Assembly (NCBI GenBank): GCA_023392515.1
Contig: JAEVYX010000023.1
Coordinates: 1 to 38,514, forward strand
Reading direction: 5' to 3'
DNA from: Bacillota bacterium
GTDB lineage: Bacteria; Bacillota; Clostridia; Christensenellales; Aristaeellaceae
Length of the DNA stretch: 38,514 nt
The translations under genes were made by a program, and so were the position numbers. Below are positions 1-8,093 of this stretch, in pieces. Numbering within the stretch: the stretch's first letter is position 1; each line of letters begins with the position of its first letter. Under the pieces are notes generated by a model. The model was given only the letters and a program-made list of their open reading frames with translations, made no database searches and was not told the origin of the DNA.

Positions 1-611
1 TCCTTCAGGTGATTGGCCATTTCAATGGTTGCCATCAGGCAGGCGTCAAACCCGACGAAGCGCAGCGGAAAGCCGCCAACCGCCGCATTTGCCCGTTCAA
101 GGGCTTCATGAATTTCGCTCATGGTCAAATAGTCGTCCGTATACTCGTCAAAGCATACGCCGCTGGTGGCCCCGCCGCCGTGGTCCCACAAGATCAGGGC
201 ATACTGCTGTGCCGGGAAATTCATTATTCCAAATTCTAGAAAGCTCTGCAGCGTCCCTGCATCGCCCATATTTTGCCGGTCCTGCTCGTCTGCCAGCACC
301 AATGTATCGCCCCGGACCAGCCAACGTTCATTTTTATCCGCGTCAACCTCTTCCAGATACCACTCCTTGGTCCCCCCTGTTTCTATCACTACCTGAACAG
401 GGCCGTCAGGTGTCAACCCGGCAGAAAGCATTTCCAGAATGTCATCTGTAGCGGAGCCTTCCTCCGATTCCAGGTCTGTTCCGCACATATAAACCATGAT
501 GGTATAGGCAGGCATTTCCTCTGCCATAGCGGACATGGGCACAAGGCCGGAAATCAATACAAGTATCAAAAGAAATGGCAGAAGATTTCCCGGCGCACGC
601 TTTTCTTTCAT
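1..611 (-). CDS. Clostripain-family (C11) cysteine peptidase, N-terminal part
   Basis: An open frame runs from an ATG at 611 to the window edge without a stop, so only the first 203 residues are seen. GGAGG lies six bases before the ATG. Residues 1-30 form a signal peptide (basic start, hydrophobic core, AMA cleavage site), so the protein is exported. The segment TIMVYMCGTDLES is the hallmark start of the C11 domain. WDHGGG holds the expected catalytic His (H144) and GFDACLM the catalytic Cys (C191). Family members are secreted, Arg-specific or broader peptidases, often calcium dependent and self-processed. Substrate and C-terminal domains are outside the window. Family assignment is firm; the specificity is not known. 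Confidence 0.9.
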   Translation of the reverse strand, partial: MKEKRAPGNLLPFLLILVLISGLVPMSAMAEEMPAYTIMVYMCGTDLESEEGSATDDILEMLSAGLTPDGPVQVVIETGGTKEWYLEEVDADKNERWLVRGDTLVLADEQDRQNMGDAGTLQSFLEFGIMNFPAQQYALILWDHGGGATSGVCFDEYTDDYLTMSEIHEALERANAAVGGFPLRFVGFDACLMATIEMANHLK

Positions 612-738
612 AAAATTCCTCCAGATATTGAACAGATTTGTCCTCACATAACAAGTCTTTTCACAAATTATACCTTTTAAAAGGAAATAAATCCAGCTTT
701 AATGGTTGAAAACGGGTAAAAGTCAGTGTTCTTTTCAC

Positions 739-767
739 TAGACAAAGAAGGGCTAACGGCTTATAGT
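739..767 (+). promoter_or_regulatory. Predicted sigma-A promoter of the 820 gene
   Basis: TAGACA at 739-744 and TATAGT at 762-767 are separated by 17 bases, each one base from consensus. The start of transcription would be near 774, giving a leader of about 46 bases. A 9-bp inverted repeat (AAAGAAGGG at 744-752, CCCTTCTTT at 789-797) brackets the -10 region and could be an operator or a leader stem. Confidence 0.5.
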
Positions 768-819
768 AAGGTAAGCTAAAAGCATACTCCCTTCTTTAGC
801 CAAAGGCAGGAGGAATACG

Positions 820-1602
820 ATGTACAAAATTCAGATTGCAAATGCAGCCGGAGAAACTTTGCAGCTTGCGGAAGGGCAGAATGATGCCCGCCTTTACTAT
901 CAGCCGGCTTATGAAAAAGGCGACAAAATTATTTTTACGGCGGATACGCAGCACGTTTATATCAAGATCGACCAGACGCTTCCGGAGAGCCTTGTATTTT
1001 TAAAAAACCGGGAGTTGACTTACAACATTCCTTTTGATCAGGAAGCCCTCGCTTATGCGCCTCAGTCATTCGCAGGGGCGCAGCACATTTTGACCATCCG
1101 ACCCGCGCAGGCAGAGGATTTGTATGCACGCAGGAATCTTGCGTTCAACCCCATCGATCAGCGCTTTTACGAGGATTGTTATCCACACGCCAAGGCCAAT
1201 GTGGAAACACGAAATGAATCCGTCTTTTACGCCAAAAATGTCATTGACGGGCTCAAGTTCAACCACAGCCATGGCGGCTGGCCTTTTCAATCCTGGGGAA
1301 TTGGCGGCCGGGCCGATGCGGAAATGACGCTTTATTTTGGAAGGCTTGTTTCCATTGATGAAGTCGCATTTACCTTGCGTGCCGATTTCCCCCATGACAA
1401 TTGGTGGACAGCAGCGCAGCTGACGCTGTCTGACGGGCATAATCAAGAGCTGTCCTTTCAAAAAACCGGCGAAACCCAAGCCTTCGCCCTAGGTGAACAT
1501 CAAGTGGAATGGATGCGCATTTCCCATCTGGTCAAAGCGGATGAGCCATCCGAGTTTCCCGCACTCACCCAATTGGAGATATTCGGGCGCGATCTGGCGT
1601 AA
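820..1602 (+). CDS. Uncharacterised protein with discoidin-like C-terminal domain
   Basis: A 260-residue protein with GGAGG six bases before the ATG. It has no signal peptide and no membrane segment, so it appears cytoplasmic. Residues 1-95 look like a small beta domain. From about residue 103 there is a conserved-looking block (RRNLAFNP, YPHAKANVETRNESVF, IDG, HGGWPFQSWGI), followed by a segment that resembles the beta-sandwich of discoidin or carbohydrate-binding modules (ADAEMTLYFGR, LRADFPHDNWW, LSDG). From memory this layout recurs in unnamed Firmicutes proteins sometimes labelled carbohydrate-binding. No catalytic motif is visible. The gene is monocistronic, with its own promoter and terminator, beside glycan-use genes; a sugar-related role is inference only. 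Confidence 0.75.
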   Translation: MYKIQIANAAGETLQLAEGQNDARLYYQPAYEKGDKIIFTADTQHVYIKIDQTLPESLVFLKNRELTYNIPFDQEALAYAPQSFAGAQHILTIRPAQAEDLYARRNLAFNPIDQRFYEDCYPHAKANVETRNESVFYAKNVIDGLKFNHSHGGWPFQSWGIGGRADAEMTLYFGRLVSIDEVAFTLRADFPHDNWWTAAQLTLSDGHNQELSFQKTGETQAFALGEHQVEWMRISHLVKADEPSEFPALTQLEIFGRDLA

Positions 1603-1621
1603 CTCATTTGCATAATAAGCA

Positions 1622-1660
1622 GCCTCGCCAGGGAACAGCTCCTTGACAAGGCTTTTTTTA
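1622..1660 (+). terminator. Intrinsic terminator after the 820 gene
   Basis: An imperfect stem (GCCT and AGGC at the outer ends, with one G-U pair and two mismatches in between; arms about 1622-1634 and 1640-1652) is followed by seven T residues at 1653-1659. It lies between the convergent 820 gene and the LacI gene. Confidence 0.65.
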
Positions 1661-1678
1661 ATCCATGAAAAAGCAGAC

Positions 1679-2734
1679 TTATTCAAACGTGCGCCGTCCC
1701 AGCTTGACACCGCAGGATTCACGGATGACCAGTGTCGCATCCCTTACAAGGGTAAAGGGTCTGACCGGGGCATCCCCCACGCTAAGAAGTTCGGTGATGG
1801 CGCTGCGGGCGTGTTCATCCGGGTGCAGGTCAATGGTGGTGAGAGGCGGATTGGTATAAGGCGAGAAGAAGGAATTGTCACAGCCGATAATCGCCATGTC
1901 CTGGGGAACGGATATCCCCATAAGCGAAAGTTGCTTCATCGCGCCCAAGGCAACCAAATCGTTAAAAGCGATAATTGCCGTGGGCCATTTGGGCTTTGGC
2001 AAGCCTGTGAGCAGCTTCAAAAGCGCAATCTCCCCTGCCTCGGCAGTATAGCCGCCTTCATGATGGTATGCGCTGTCATCCTTTAGGCCCAGTTCGCAAA
2101 GGGCCTCCAAAAACCCCCGGCCCCGGGCGCCCGAAGTGCGTACCATGGATGAGCCGCCAATAAAAGCGATGCGGTTATGCCCCAGCATATGCAAATGCTG
2201 CACCGCCTGGCGGATCGCCGTTGCCAAATCGTTATACAGGCAAATACACTCCAGCCCTTCAATCGGCGGACAAATTGCGACTACCGGCATATACTTGTGC
2301 AGGTCGGATATCGCAGCCGGCAAATCTTCATGCTGGGATTCCACAATTCCACCCATGAAGAAGGCCCCGTCCAACCTGCGCTGTATCAGCTCCTCTACAA
2401 TTTTGCTTTCAACATACTCACGGCCGTTGGGCAATTGATGCAGCCAGACAGAATAGCCGCGCCGGTGCGCCTCGTCATCGGCTGCGGTATATAATTTCGC
2501 ATAATAGGGATTGGATATCTCAGGAAGGATAATGCCTATTGTGCCTGTTTTCCCTTTTTCAAGACCTCTTGCCACAGAGCTTGGGGCATATTTATGGCTG
2601 TTGATAACAGCCTGAACCTTTTTCAGCGTTTTGGGGCTCACATTGGGGTGTCCGGACATCACCCGAGATACCGTGGCTATGGATACGCCCGCTTCCTTGG
2701 CGATATCATAAATTGTAACCTGTTTATTCAACAT
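1679..2734 (-). CDS. LacI-family transcriptional regulator
   Basis: A 351-residue regulator. The chosen ATG at 2734 has a purine-rich GGGAA site upstream and places the helix-turn-helix at the very N-terminus (VTIYDIAKEAGVSIATVSRV); an in-frame ATG 27 bases earlier would add nine residues unlike the family. Residues about 60-345 are a periplasmic-binding-protein-like effector domain (TIGIILPEISNPYYAKL, AIIAFNDLVALGAMK, AIIGCDNSFFSPYTNPPLTTI). The gene is divergent from the importer and uronate-enzyme operon starting at 3098, so it most likely senses an intermediate of that pathway. The intergenic region carries a LacI/CcpA-type palindrome (2830-2843). Family is sure; ligand and regulon are inferred from position. 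Confidence 0.93.
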   Translation of the reverse strand: MLNKQVTIYDIAKEAGVSIATVSRVMSGHPNVSPKTLKKVQAVINSHKYAPSSVARGLEKGKTGTIGIILPEISNPYYAKLYTAADDEAHRRGYSVWLHQLPNGREYVESKIVEELIQRRLDGAFFMGGIVESQHEDLPAAISDLHKYMPVVAICPPIEGLECICLYNDLATAIRQAVQHLHMLGHNRIAFIGGSSMVRTSGARGRGFLEALCELGLKDDSAYHHEGGYTAEAGEIALLKLLTGLPKPKWPTAIIAFNDLVALGAMKQLSLMGISVPQDMAIIGCDNSFFSPYTNPPLTTIDLHPDEHARSAITELLSVGDAPVRPFTLVRDATLVIRESCGVKLGRRTFE

Positions 2735-2792
2735 ACACGGTTCCCTTTCATGCCAATACAAAATTAAATGGGCAAGAGACTATCATGCAACC

Positions 2793-2821
2793 ATTATATG
2801 ATAACTGGCGCTCTTTTTCAA
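2793..2821 (-). promoter_or_regulatory. Predicted promoter of the LacI-family gene
   Basis: On the minus strand TTGAAA (2821-2816) and TATAAT (2798-2793) are separated by 17 bases, a near-perfect sigma-A promoter. Transcription would start near 2786, about 50 bases before the ATG at 2734. Confidence 0.65.
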
Positions 2822-2829
2822 CAGTTTTT

Positions 2830-2843
2830 TGGAAGCGCTTACA
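2830..2843. promoter_or_regulatory. cre-like / LacI-type operator palindrome
   Basis: TGGAAGCGCTTACA matches the catabolite-responsive-element pattern TGNAARCGNWWNCA at every position and contains the self-complementary core GAAGCGCTTA/C. It sits between the divergent promoters, nine bases beyond the -35 of the LacI gene. It may be read by CcpA, by the adjacent LacI-type protein, or by both, since the two bind similar sites. Confidence 0.6.
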
Positions 2844-2916
2844 AGTTTATTTTGCATTCCGTGTACGGCATTAAGGCGCGTTTCTCTAAAAAATATGGTA
2901 ATATTGAAAGTAATTG

Positions 2917-2945
2917 TTGACATGTGATGGTGCGATATGTATAAT
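2917..2945 (+). promoter_or_regulatory. Consensus sigma-A promoter of the uronate-oligosaccharide operon
   Basis: TTGACA (2917-2922), a 17-base spacer and TATAAT (2940-2945) match consensus exactly. Transcription would begin near 2952, leaving a leader of about 146 bases before the ATG at 3098. Within the leader, TTTCACA (3022-3028) and TGTGAAA (3047-3053) form an inverted repeat with an 18-base loop. Nothing coding was seen in the leader. A promoter this strong implies tight repression when substrate is absent. Confidence 0.75.
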
Positions 2946-3097
2946 GAATTCACAACAAGAGAAATCGCAGCGGATAACAGGTAAAAATCAAGTGTAAGAA
3001 CTTTCATTATTTGCGCAGTCCTTTCACAAGTTTCCTGATTCCGCACTGTGAAACCTCTTTACTCCGAAAATACATACACACAAGGAGGAAAACTTGC

Positions 3098-4360
3098 ATG
3101 AAAAAGGTTACCGCTCTACTGTTGGCCATTTTAATGGTGGCAACCATGATGCCCATGATGGCCGTCGCGCAGGAAAAGAAAGTTTTGACCGTCGCATCCT
3201 GGGATACGACCACCGGCGGCTATCTGGCCGCTACCGAAACCGCCTTTGAGGCTGCCTTCCCCGATGTAGACCTGCAGTATGTGGACGTAGCTTCCCAAGA
3301 GTACTATATCAAGACCTCCGCCATGCTGGCCGGCGGCGACACCACCGACGTGTTCGACGTAAAAGAACTGTCCGACCTGCAAAACTGGATTGCACAGGGG
3401 TATGTGGACAGCCTGGAAGACTACATAAAGGCCGACAACTATGATTTGGCTCCCTATGTAGGCATGGAGAAGTACTATCGCGGCACCGACGATGCCATTT
3501 ACGCCCTTCCCTACCGGTCTGACTTCTGGGTATTGTTCTACAACAAAACGCTGTTTGATAAAGCCGGCGTAGAATATCCCACCAACGACATGACCTGGGA
3601 CGCCTATGCGGAGCTTGCCAAGAAGATGACCTCCGGCGAAGGTGTGGATAAGATTTACGGCACCCACTATCACACCTGGTTGTCCGCTGTTGCCAACTGG
3701 GCCGTTTGTGACGGTGTGAATACGCTGGCTGACGGTGAATACAGTGATCTGAAGTATTTCTATGACCTGTACCAGAGCCTGGAAGATGCCGGTGCCTGCA
3801 TGGAATACAGTGAACTCAAGGCCGCCAACCTGCACTATAAAGGTGCTTTTGAAACTGGCAATATCGCCATGCTGCCCATGGGGTACTGGTTTGCTGCAAC
3901 CCTCATCAAGGACAAAGCAGAAGGCATATTTGATTTTGAATGGGCTATCACTTCCGTTCCCCACGCAGAAGGCGTAGCCGCTGGTTCTTCCTTCGGTTCC
4001 GTTACCGGCGCCGCCATCAACAAGAACTCTGACGACAAAGATCTGGCCTGGCAGTTCATCAACTGGCGCTGCTCCGAGGAAGGTGCCAAGGCCATCGCAG
4101 CCGTAGGCACCCGTCCGGCGTATGTATCCGAAGATGTCGCTGCGCTGATGGCTTCTGCGGAAGGATTCCCCCAGGACGATAACAGCAAGGCCGCTTTGAT
4201 CCCTGCCGCCATGAGCATCGAATGGCCGACCGGAGAAAAAGTATCCGAAATCAAGACCGTCATCAACGAAGAGCATACCAGCATTATGGTACGTGACATC
4301 ACCGTGGACGAGGGAATTGAAAACATGAATACCCGCGTTGCGGAAATTCTCGGAAAATAA
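3098..4360 (+). CDS. ABC transporter sugar-binding protein (family 1)
   Basis: A 420-residue extracellular solute-binding protein. The ATG at 3098 follows AAGGAGG at good spacing; an upstream in-frame start at 3011 would bury the signal peptide. Residues 1-24 are a signal peptide ending AVA, with no lipobox cysteine, unlike most Gram-positive binding proteins, which are lipid anchored. The mature part has the SBP_bac_1 layout (LTVASWDTTT, LAGGDTTDVFDVKEL, YALPYRSDFWVLFYNK, LPMGYWFAA, WQFINW). It is the first gene of the operon with two permeases and three uronate-acting enzymes, so the ligand is probably an acidic oligosaccharide; that is inferred from context. A strong hairpin follows the gene. 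Confidence 0.92.
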   Translation: MKKVTALLLAILMVATMMPMMAVAQEKKVLTVASWDTTTGGYLAATETAFEAAFPDVDLQYVDVASQEYYIKTSAMLAGGDTTDVFDVKELSDLQNWIAQGYVDSLEDYIKADNYDLAPYVGMEKYYRGTDDAIYALPYRSDFWVLFYNKTLFDKAGVEYPTNDMTWDAYAELAKKMTSGEGVDKIYGTHYHTWLSAVANWAVCDGVNTLADGEYSDLKYFYDLYQSLEDAGACMEYSELKAANLHYKGAFETGNIAMLPMGYWFAATLIKDKAEGIFDFEWAITSVPHAEGVAAGSSFGSVTGAAINKNSDDKDLAWQFINWRCSEEGAKAIAAVGTRPAYVSEDVAALMASAEGFPQDDNSKAALIPAAMSIEWPTGEKVSEIKTVINEEHTSIMVRDITVDEGIENMNTRVAEILGK

Positions 4361-4370
4361 ACTGCAAAAG

Positions 4371-4407
4371 AAAAAGGGGAGGGCGGCAAGTCGTCCCTCC
4401 CCTTTTT
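4371..4407 (+). terminator. Intercistronic terminator/attenuator after the binding-protein gene
   Basis: A perfect 13-bp stem (AAAAAGGGGAGGG at 4371-4383, its complement at 4395-4407) with an 11-base loop and a run of T at its 3' end. It lies ten bases after the binding-protein stop and 34 bases before the first permease. Partial termination or 3'-end protection here would give more binding protein than permease. Confidence 0.8.
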
Positions 4408-4441
4408 CGTAACATGCCCATATCGAAGGAGGAATGCCTTC

Positions 4442-5383
4442 ATGGCACAGAACGTTGCTCCGGCGCTGAATCAAAAGCATAAGCGCAGCAAGCAGGCAAG
4501 AAGGAATACATGGATCGCCTACTCCTTTCTTGCACCAAACTTTTTAGGCTTTCTGATCTTTACCCTGTTGCCGGTCATGTTCTCTATCGCCCTGGCATTC
4601 CTCAACTGGAACGGCGGGCCCATCGACCGGATCACCTGGGCGGGGTTCAGCAACTTTAGCACAATCTTCAAGAGTTTCAGTTTTACGAAAACAGACCTTG
4701 GCATCACATTAAAAAATACGATGCTCTATACCCTGGCCACCGTGCCGTTAACCATTGCCGTATCGCTGACCCTAGCGGCTATATTGAACAAAGCCGGTAA
4801 AGCCATAAAATTCTTTCGGACTGTTTTTTTCTTCCCTTATGTAGCTTCCATCGTAGCCATCTGTGTATGCTGGAGCTTTATGCTCATGAAATACGGCCCC
4901 GTTAACCAATACCTATCCATCTTTGGTATCAACATCGGAAAATCCTGGACGCAAAGCAAAGATCACGCAATGCTGGCCATTATTCTTGTCAGCATATGGC
5001 GCAGCGCCGGTTATTATATGGTCATGTATCTGGCAGGGCTTCAAGGCGTACCCAGAGAACTATATGAGGCTGCAACGGTAGACGGTGCCAGCGGATGGCA
5101 GAAATTTTGGAAAGTCACCTTTCCCATGCTGACCCCCACCACCTTCTTCGTATCGATTATGATGGTCATCAGTTGCTTTAAAATTTACGATGTAGTTGCC
5201 ATTATGACCGAGGGAGGGCCGGGCCGCTCCACCAAGATGCTTGTTACTTATATTTATGACCTGAGCTTTAACCAGATCAAATACGGTGTAGCAAGCTCCG
5301 TCGCCATGGTACTTTTTATTATTGTGCTCACCATTACGATTCTTCAGTTCCGTATCGAGAAAAAATGGGTCAATTACATGTAA
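4442..5383 (+). CDS. ABC sugar permease, MalF/UgpA type
   Basis: A 313-residue integral membrane protein with AAGGAGG upstream of its ATG. A first membrane span begins near residue 24 (SFLAPNFLGFLIFTLLPVMF) and about six spans are visible. The cytoplasmic EAA loop, which docks on the ATPase, starts at E206 and contains EAATVDGASGWQKFWKVTFP. It should pair with the permease at 5401 and the binding protein at 3098. No ATPase gene lies in the operon, as is usual for Gram-positive CUT1 importers that share an MsmX/MsiK-type ATPase. Confidence 0.93.
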   Translation: MAQNVAPALNQKHKRSKQARRNTWIAYSFLAPNFLGFLIFTLLPVMFSIALAFLNWNGGPIDRITWAGFSNFSTIFKSFSFTKTDLGITLKNTMLYTLATVPLTIAVSLTLAAILNKAGKAIKFFRTVFFFPYVASIVAICVCWSFMLMKYGPVNQYLSIFGINIGKSWTQSKDHAMLAIILVSIWRSAGYYMVMYLAGLQGVPRELYEAATVDGASGWQKFWKVTFPMLTPTTFFVSIMMVISCFKIYDVVAIMTEGGPGRSTKMLVTYIYDLSFNQIKYGVASSVAMVLFIIVLTITILQFRIEKKWVNYM

Positions 5384-5400
5384 GAAAGGAGGACTCCATC

Positions 5401-6264
5401 ATGACGGCTGCAGCTCTCAACGTTAAGAAAAAGAAACAACCTGCAAGCAGTGCCATCGGGAAAGTGCTGTTATATATTTTTCTGTCCCTGTTGGCTTGTG
5501 TAGCGCTTGTACCCTTTGTTTGGATGGTTTCTTCCTCACTGAAACTCGACAAGGATGTGTTCCGTTATCCCATCGAATGGATTCCTTCCGTCCGGCATTG
5601 GGAAAACTATGTAATCATCTGGCAGAAGGTGCCGCTGCTGGCCTATTTCAAGAATACGACCTTCATCGCCATCGTCGTCACCTTGATGCAGATTTTAACC
5701 TCTTCCTTTGCGGCGTATGCCTTTGCAAAGATGCAGTTTAAGGGGCGGGATGTTCTGTTCCTTTGCTATATTGCTACGATCGCGGTACCGTGGCAGGTGT
5801 ATATGCTGCCCCAGTTCATTATGATGCGTTCCATCGGCTTGTATGACAACCCGTGGTCACTGATCGTCCTGCAATCCTTTTCCGCCTTTGGCGTATTCCT
5901 GATGCGCCAGTTTTACCTTGGCATCCCCAATGAATTGAACGAAGCAGCCCGAATTGACGGCCTGAGCGAATACGGCATCTGGCTGCGGATCATCATGCCT
6001 TTGGCCAAGCCCGCCATCGCCACGCTGGTTATCTTCACCTTCGTGGGTACGTGGAATGACTATATGGGTCCACTGATCTATCTTACACAGGACCTGAACA
6101 AAACCATTCAGGTGGGTCTGCGCCGCTTTATCCAGCAGTATTCCAGCGATTATCATCTGATTATGGCCGCTTCCCTATGTTCTTTGATTCCCGTAACGAT
6201 CGTTTTCCTGTTCCTGCAGCGCTATTTCATTGAGGGAATTTCCACAACAGGATTGAAGGGATAA
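5401..6264 (+). CDS. ABC sugar permease, MalG/UgpE type
   Basis: A 287-residue integral membrane protein. The ATG at 5401 follows AAAGGAGG; an earlier in-frame start overlaps the previous gene and lacks such a site. Six spans are visible, with the EAA loop at residues 180-200 (ELNEAARIDGLSEYGIW, IIMPLAKPAIATL). The C-terminus ends with the family-typical YFIEGISTTGLKG. It forms the second half of the translocation channel with the 4442 product and lies 17 bases after it. Confidence 0.93.
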   Translation: MTAAALNVKKKKQPASSAIGKVLLYIFLSLLACVALVPFVWMVSSSLKLDKDVFRYPIEWIPSVRHWENYVIIWQKVPLLAYFKNTTFIAIVVTLMQILTSSFAAYAFAKMQFKGRDVLFLCYIATIAVPWQVYMLPQFIMMRSIGLYDNPWSLIVLQSFSAFGVFLMRQFYLGIPNELNEAARIDGLSEYGIWLRIIMPLAKPAIATLVIFTFVGTWNDYMGPLIYLTQDLNKTIQVGLRRFIQQYSSDYHLIMAASLCSLIPVTIVFLFLQRYFIEGISTTGLKG

Positions 6265-6266
6265 AT

Positions 6267-8093
6267 ATGTTCACAGAGTACCTGGAGAAGAATGACCTCC
6301 TTGGGCTGCTCGCACCGGCCCAGGAGCGCCTTCCCATCCCACCAGCCAATGACCGTGCAAAATGGAACGAAATTTTGAAATCGTATCGGGAAGAAATTTG
6401 CGAGGCCGCACAAACACAGCGGGAAATGCCATACCCTCAATTATTGGCTACACAGTTTCTGGCCTTTGTCCGAACGGAGGACCGTACAGCTTACGAATCT
6501 CCCTATTTTCAGCGCCGCAGGCTGCTCCTTTGTGCTATGCTCGCCGAATGCATAGCGTACAACGGTACTTATCTGGATCAGACCATCGACGGCCTATGGT
6601 GTATTTGTGAAGAAAGCTTCTGGGGCATCAGCGCCCATAACGGCTCCTCCCATCCAGGAGTGCGCCCGGCAAAGGAACATCCCCTCCCGGATGTTGAAAA
6701 CCCGTATATCGACCTGTTTGCGGCCCAAACCTCCTCACTTCTTTTATGGACATGCTATCTTTTAAAGGAGAAGCTTAACGAAGTTACGCCCCTCATTGTG
6801 CGGCGCGTGCGCCTGGAGGTGGAACGCCGCATTTTGAAGCCCTTCTTTCACCATGATGATTTTTGGTGGATGGGCATGACCAGGCGGGATATGTGCAACT
6901 GGACACCCTGGATTCTATCCAATATCATGGGATCACTTCTGCTGACGCCCATGGAGGACAGCAGGCTGGCAGAAGGCATGGCACGGGCCATGCGCATGCT
7001 GGACAGCTATCTTGCGGTTATGCCGGCCGATGGCGGCTGCGACGAAGGCGCAAGCTATTGGAACATGGCGGGCGGCGCGCTGCTGGACTGTCTGGAGCAT
7101 GTGTACAACCTTACCGGTGGCCGGGCATCTTTTTATGGGGAACCTCTCATCCGGAACATTGGCGTTTTTCCGCTTCACGCCCATATTGCAGGCCCCTATT
7201 ACTGGAATTTTGCGGATTGCGATGCGCAGCCCATTATGGACGGCGAGCGTGTTTACCGGTATGGAACGCGCACAGGGAATGAAGCCCTGGCTGCATTGGG
7301 CTATGAAATCACCGCAAGCCAAAAGACCGTATTGCCTAAGGACACACCCGAAACCTTCCGGGTATTGTGCAAGCTTTTCTTCCCCGTACAGCAGGTTTCA
7401 AAGAATGCGTGCAAAAAGCATGCAAATATTTTACCCAACCTTCAGGTTTGGGCTTCCAGCAAAGATGGAATGTACGCCGCCATGAAAGGCGGTCACAATG
7501 GGGAAAGCCATAATCATAACGATGTAGGAACTTTTCTGTTGTATGTAGACGGCGAACCCCAAATAGTTGACGCTGGAAACCTCGTGTACACCGCAAAAAC
7601 CTTTGGCCCGGACAGGTACACATTATGGAACACCAGAAGCATGAATCACAACGTTCCCTTGATTGGCGCTTTTGAACAGGCGCCAGGCAGGGAATTTGCC
7701 GCAAGAGATGTTTTCATTCAGGATAGCGGCATGTCGATGGATATGGCTTCGGCCTATCCGCCGGAAGCAGGCGTGCTTCTTCTGGGCCGCACAGCATCCT
7801 TACAGGATGCCAAGTTTACGGTTTCCGACGCGGTAAAGCTGAAGTTCGCCAGACCCGTCACCTGGGTGTTCCTGTTCAGGAACCGCCCGGAACTGATTGA
7901 TGGGCAGTTGAAAACCGGCAAAATCATGATGTGCTTTGACCCCGCGTTGATTGCGGAATGCAGTGAGATTCCCATTACGGACAAACGCATGTCGAAAAAT
8001 TACCCGGGAAGCTTGTGGCGGTTTTCCCTGACGCAGCCCTATGTTACCGAGCATAGTCAGGTTTTTGAATTTCTCAGGAGGACAGATGTGTGA
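6267..8093 (+). CDS. Heparinase II/III family protein (putative oligo-uronate lyase)
   Basis: A 608-residue protein starting two bases after the permease stop, with AAGGG upstream. There is no signal peptide, so it should act in the cytoplasm on imported fragments. Residues about 50-360 are the alpha-helical toroid (CEESFWGISAHN, IDLFAAQTS, GGCDEGASYW with D259, E260 and Y264). Residues about 395-605 are the beta-sheet heparinase II/III domain, whose motif GESHNHNDVGTF contains H415 and H417. In characterised relatives, His and Tyr residues in these motifs carry out beta-elimination next to a uronate and may bind metal. Products would carry a 4,5-unsaturated uronate, the substrate class of the GH88 enzyme three genes on. 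The exact polysaccharide-lyase family and glycan were not determined. Confidence 0.85.
   Translation: MFTEYLEKNDLLGLLAPAQERLPIPPANDRAKWNEILKSYREEICEAAQTQREMPYPQLLATQFLAFVRTEDRTAYESPYFQRRRLLLCAMLAECIAYNGTYLDQTIDGLWCICEESFWGISAHNGSSHPGVRPAKEHPLPDVENPYIDLFAAQTSSLLLWTCYLLKEKLNEVTPLIVRRVRLEVERRILKPFFHHDDFWWMGMTRRDMCNWTPWILSNIMGSLLLTPMEDSRLAEGMARAMRMLDSYLAVMPADGGCDEGASYWNMAGGALLDCLEHVYNLTGGRASFYGEPLIRNIGVFPLHAHIAGPYYWNFADCDAQPIMDGERVYRYGTRTGNEALAALGYEITASQKTVLPKDTPETFRVLCKLFFPVQQVSKNACKKHANILPNLQVWASSKDGMYAAMKGGHNGESHNHNDVGTFLLYVDGEPQIVDAGNLVYTAKTFGPDRYTLWNTRSMNHNVPLIGAFEQAPGREFAARDVFIQDSGMSMDMASAYPPEAGVLLLGRTASLQDAKFTVSDAVKLKFARPVTWVFLFRNRPELIDGQLKTGKIMMCFDPALIAECSEIPITDKRMSKNYPGSLWRFSLTQPYVTEHSQVFEFLRRTDV

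Noticed and set aside
2969..2979. AGCGGATAACA, identical to part of the E. coli lac operator
   Set aside because: There is no matching second half, so no dyad; the host is unrelated and the match is short enough to be chance.
3131..4480. A 449-codon open frame on the minus strand opposite the first binding-protein gene
   Set aside because: It mirrors a clear binding-protein gene, has no ribosome site or recognisable domain, and is explained by codon bias of the real gene.
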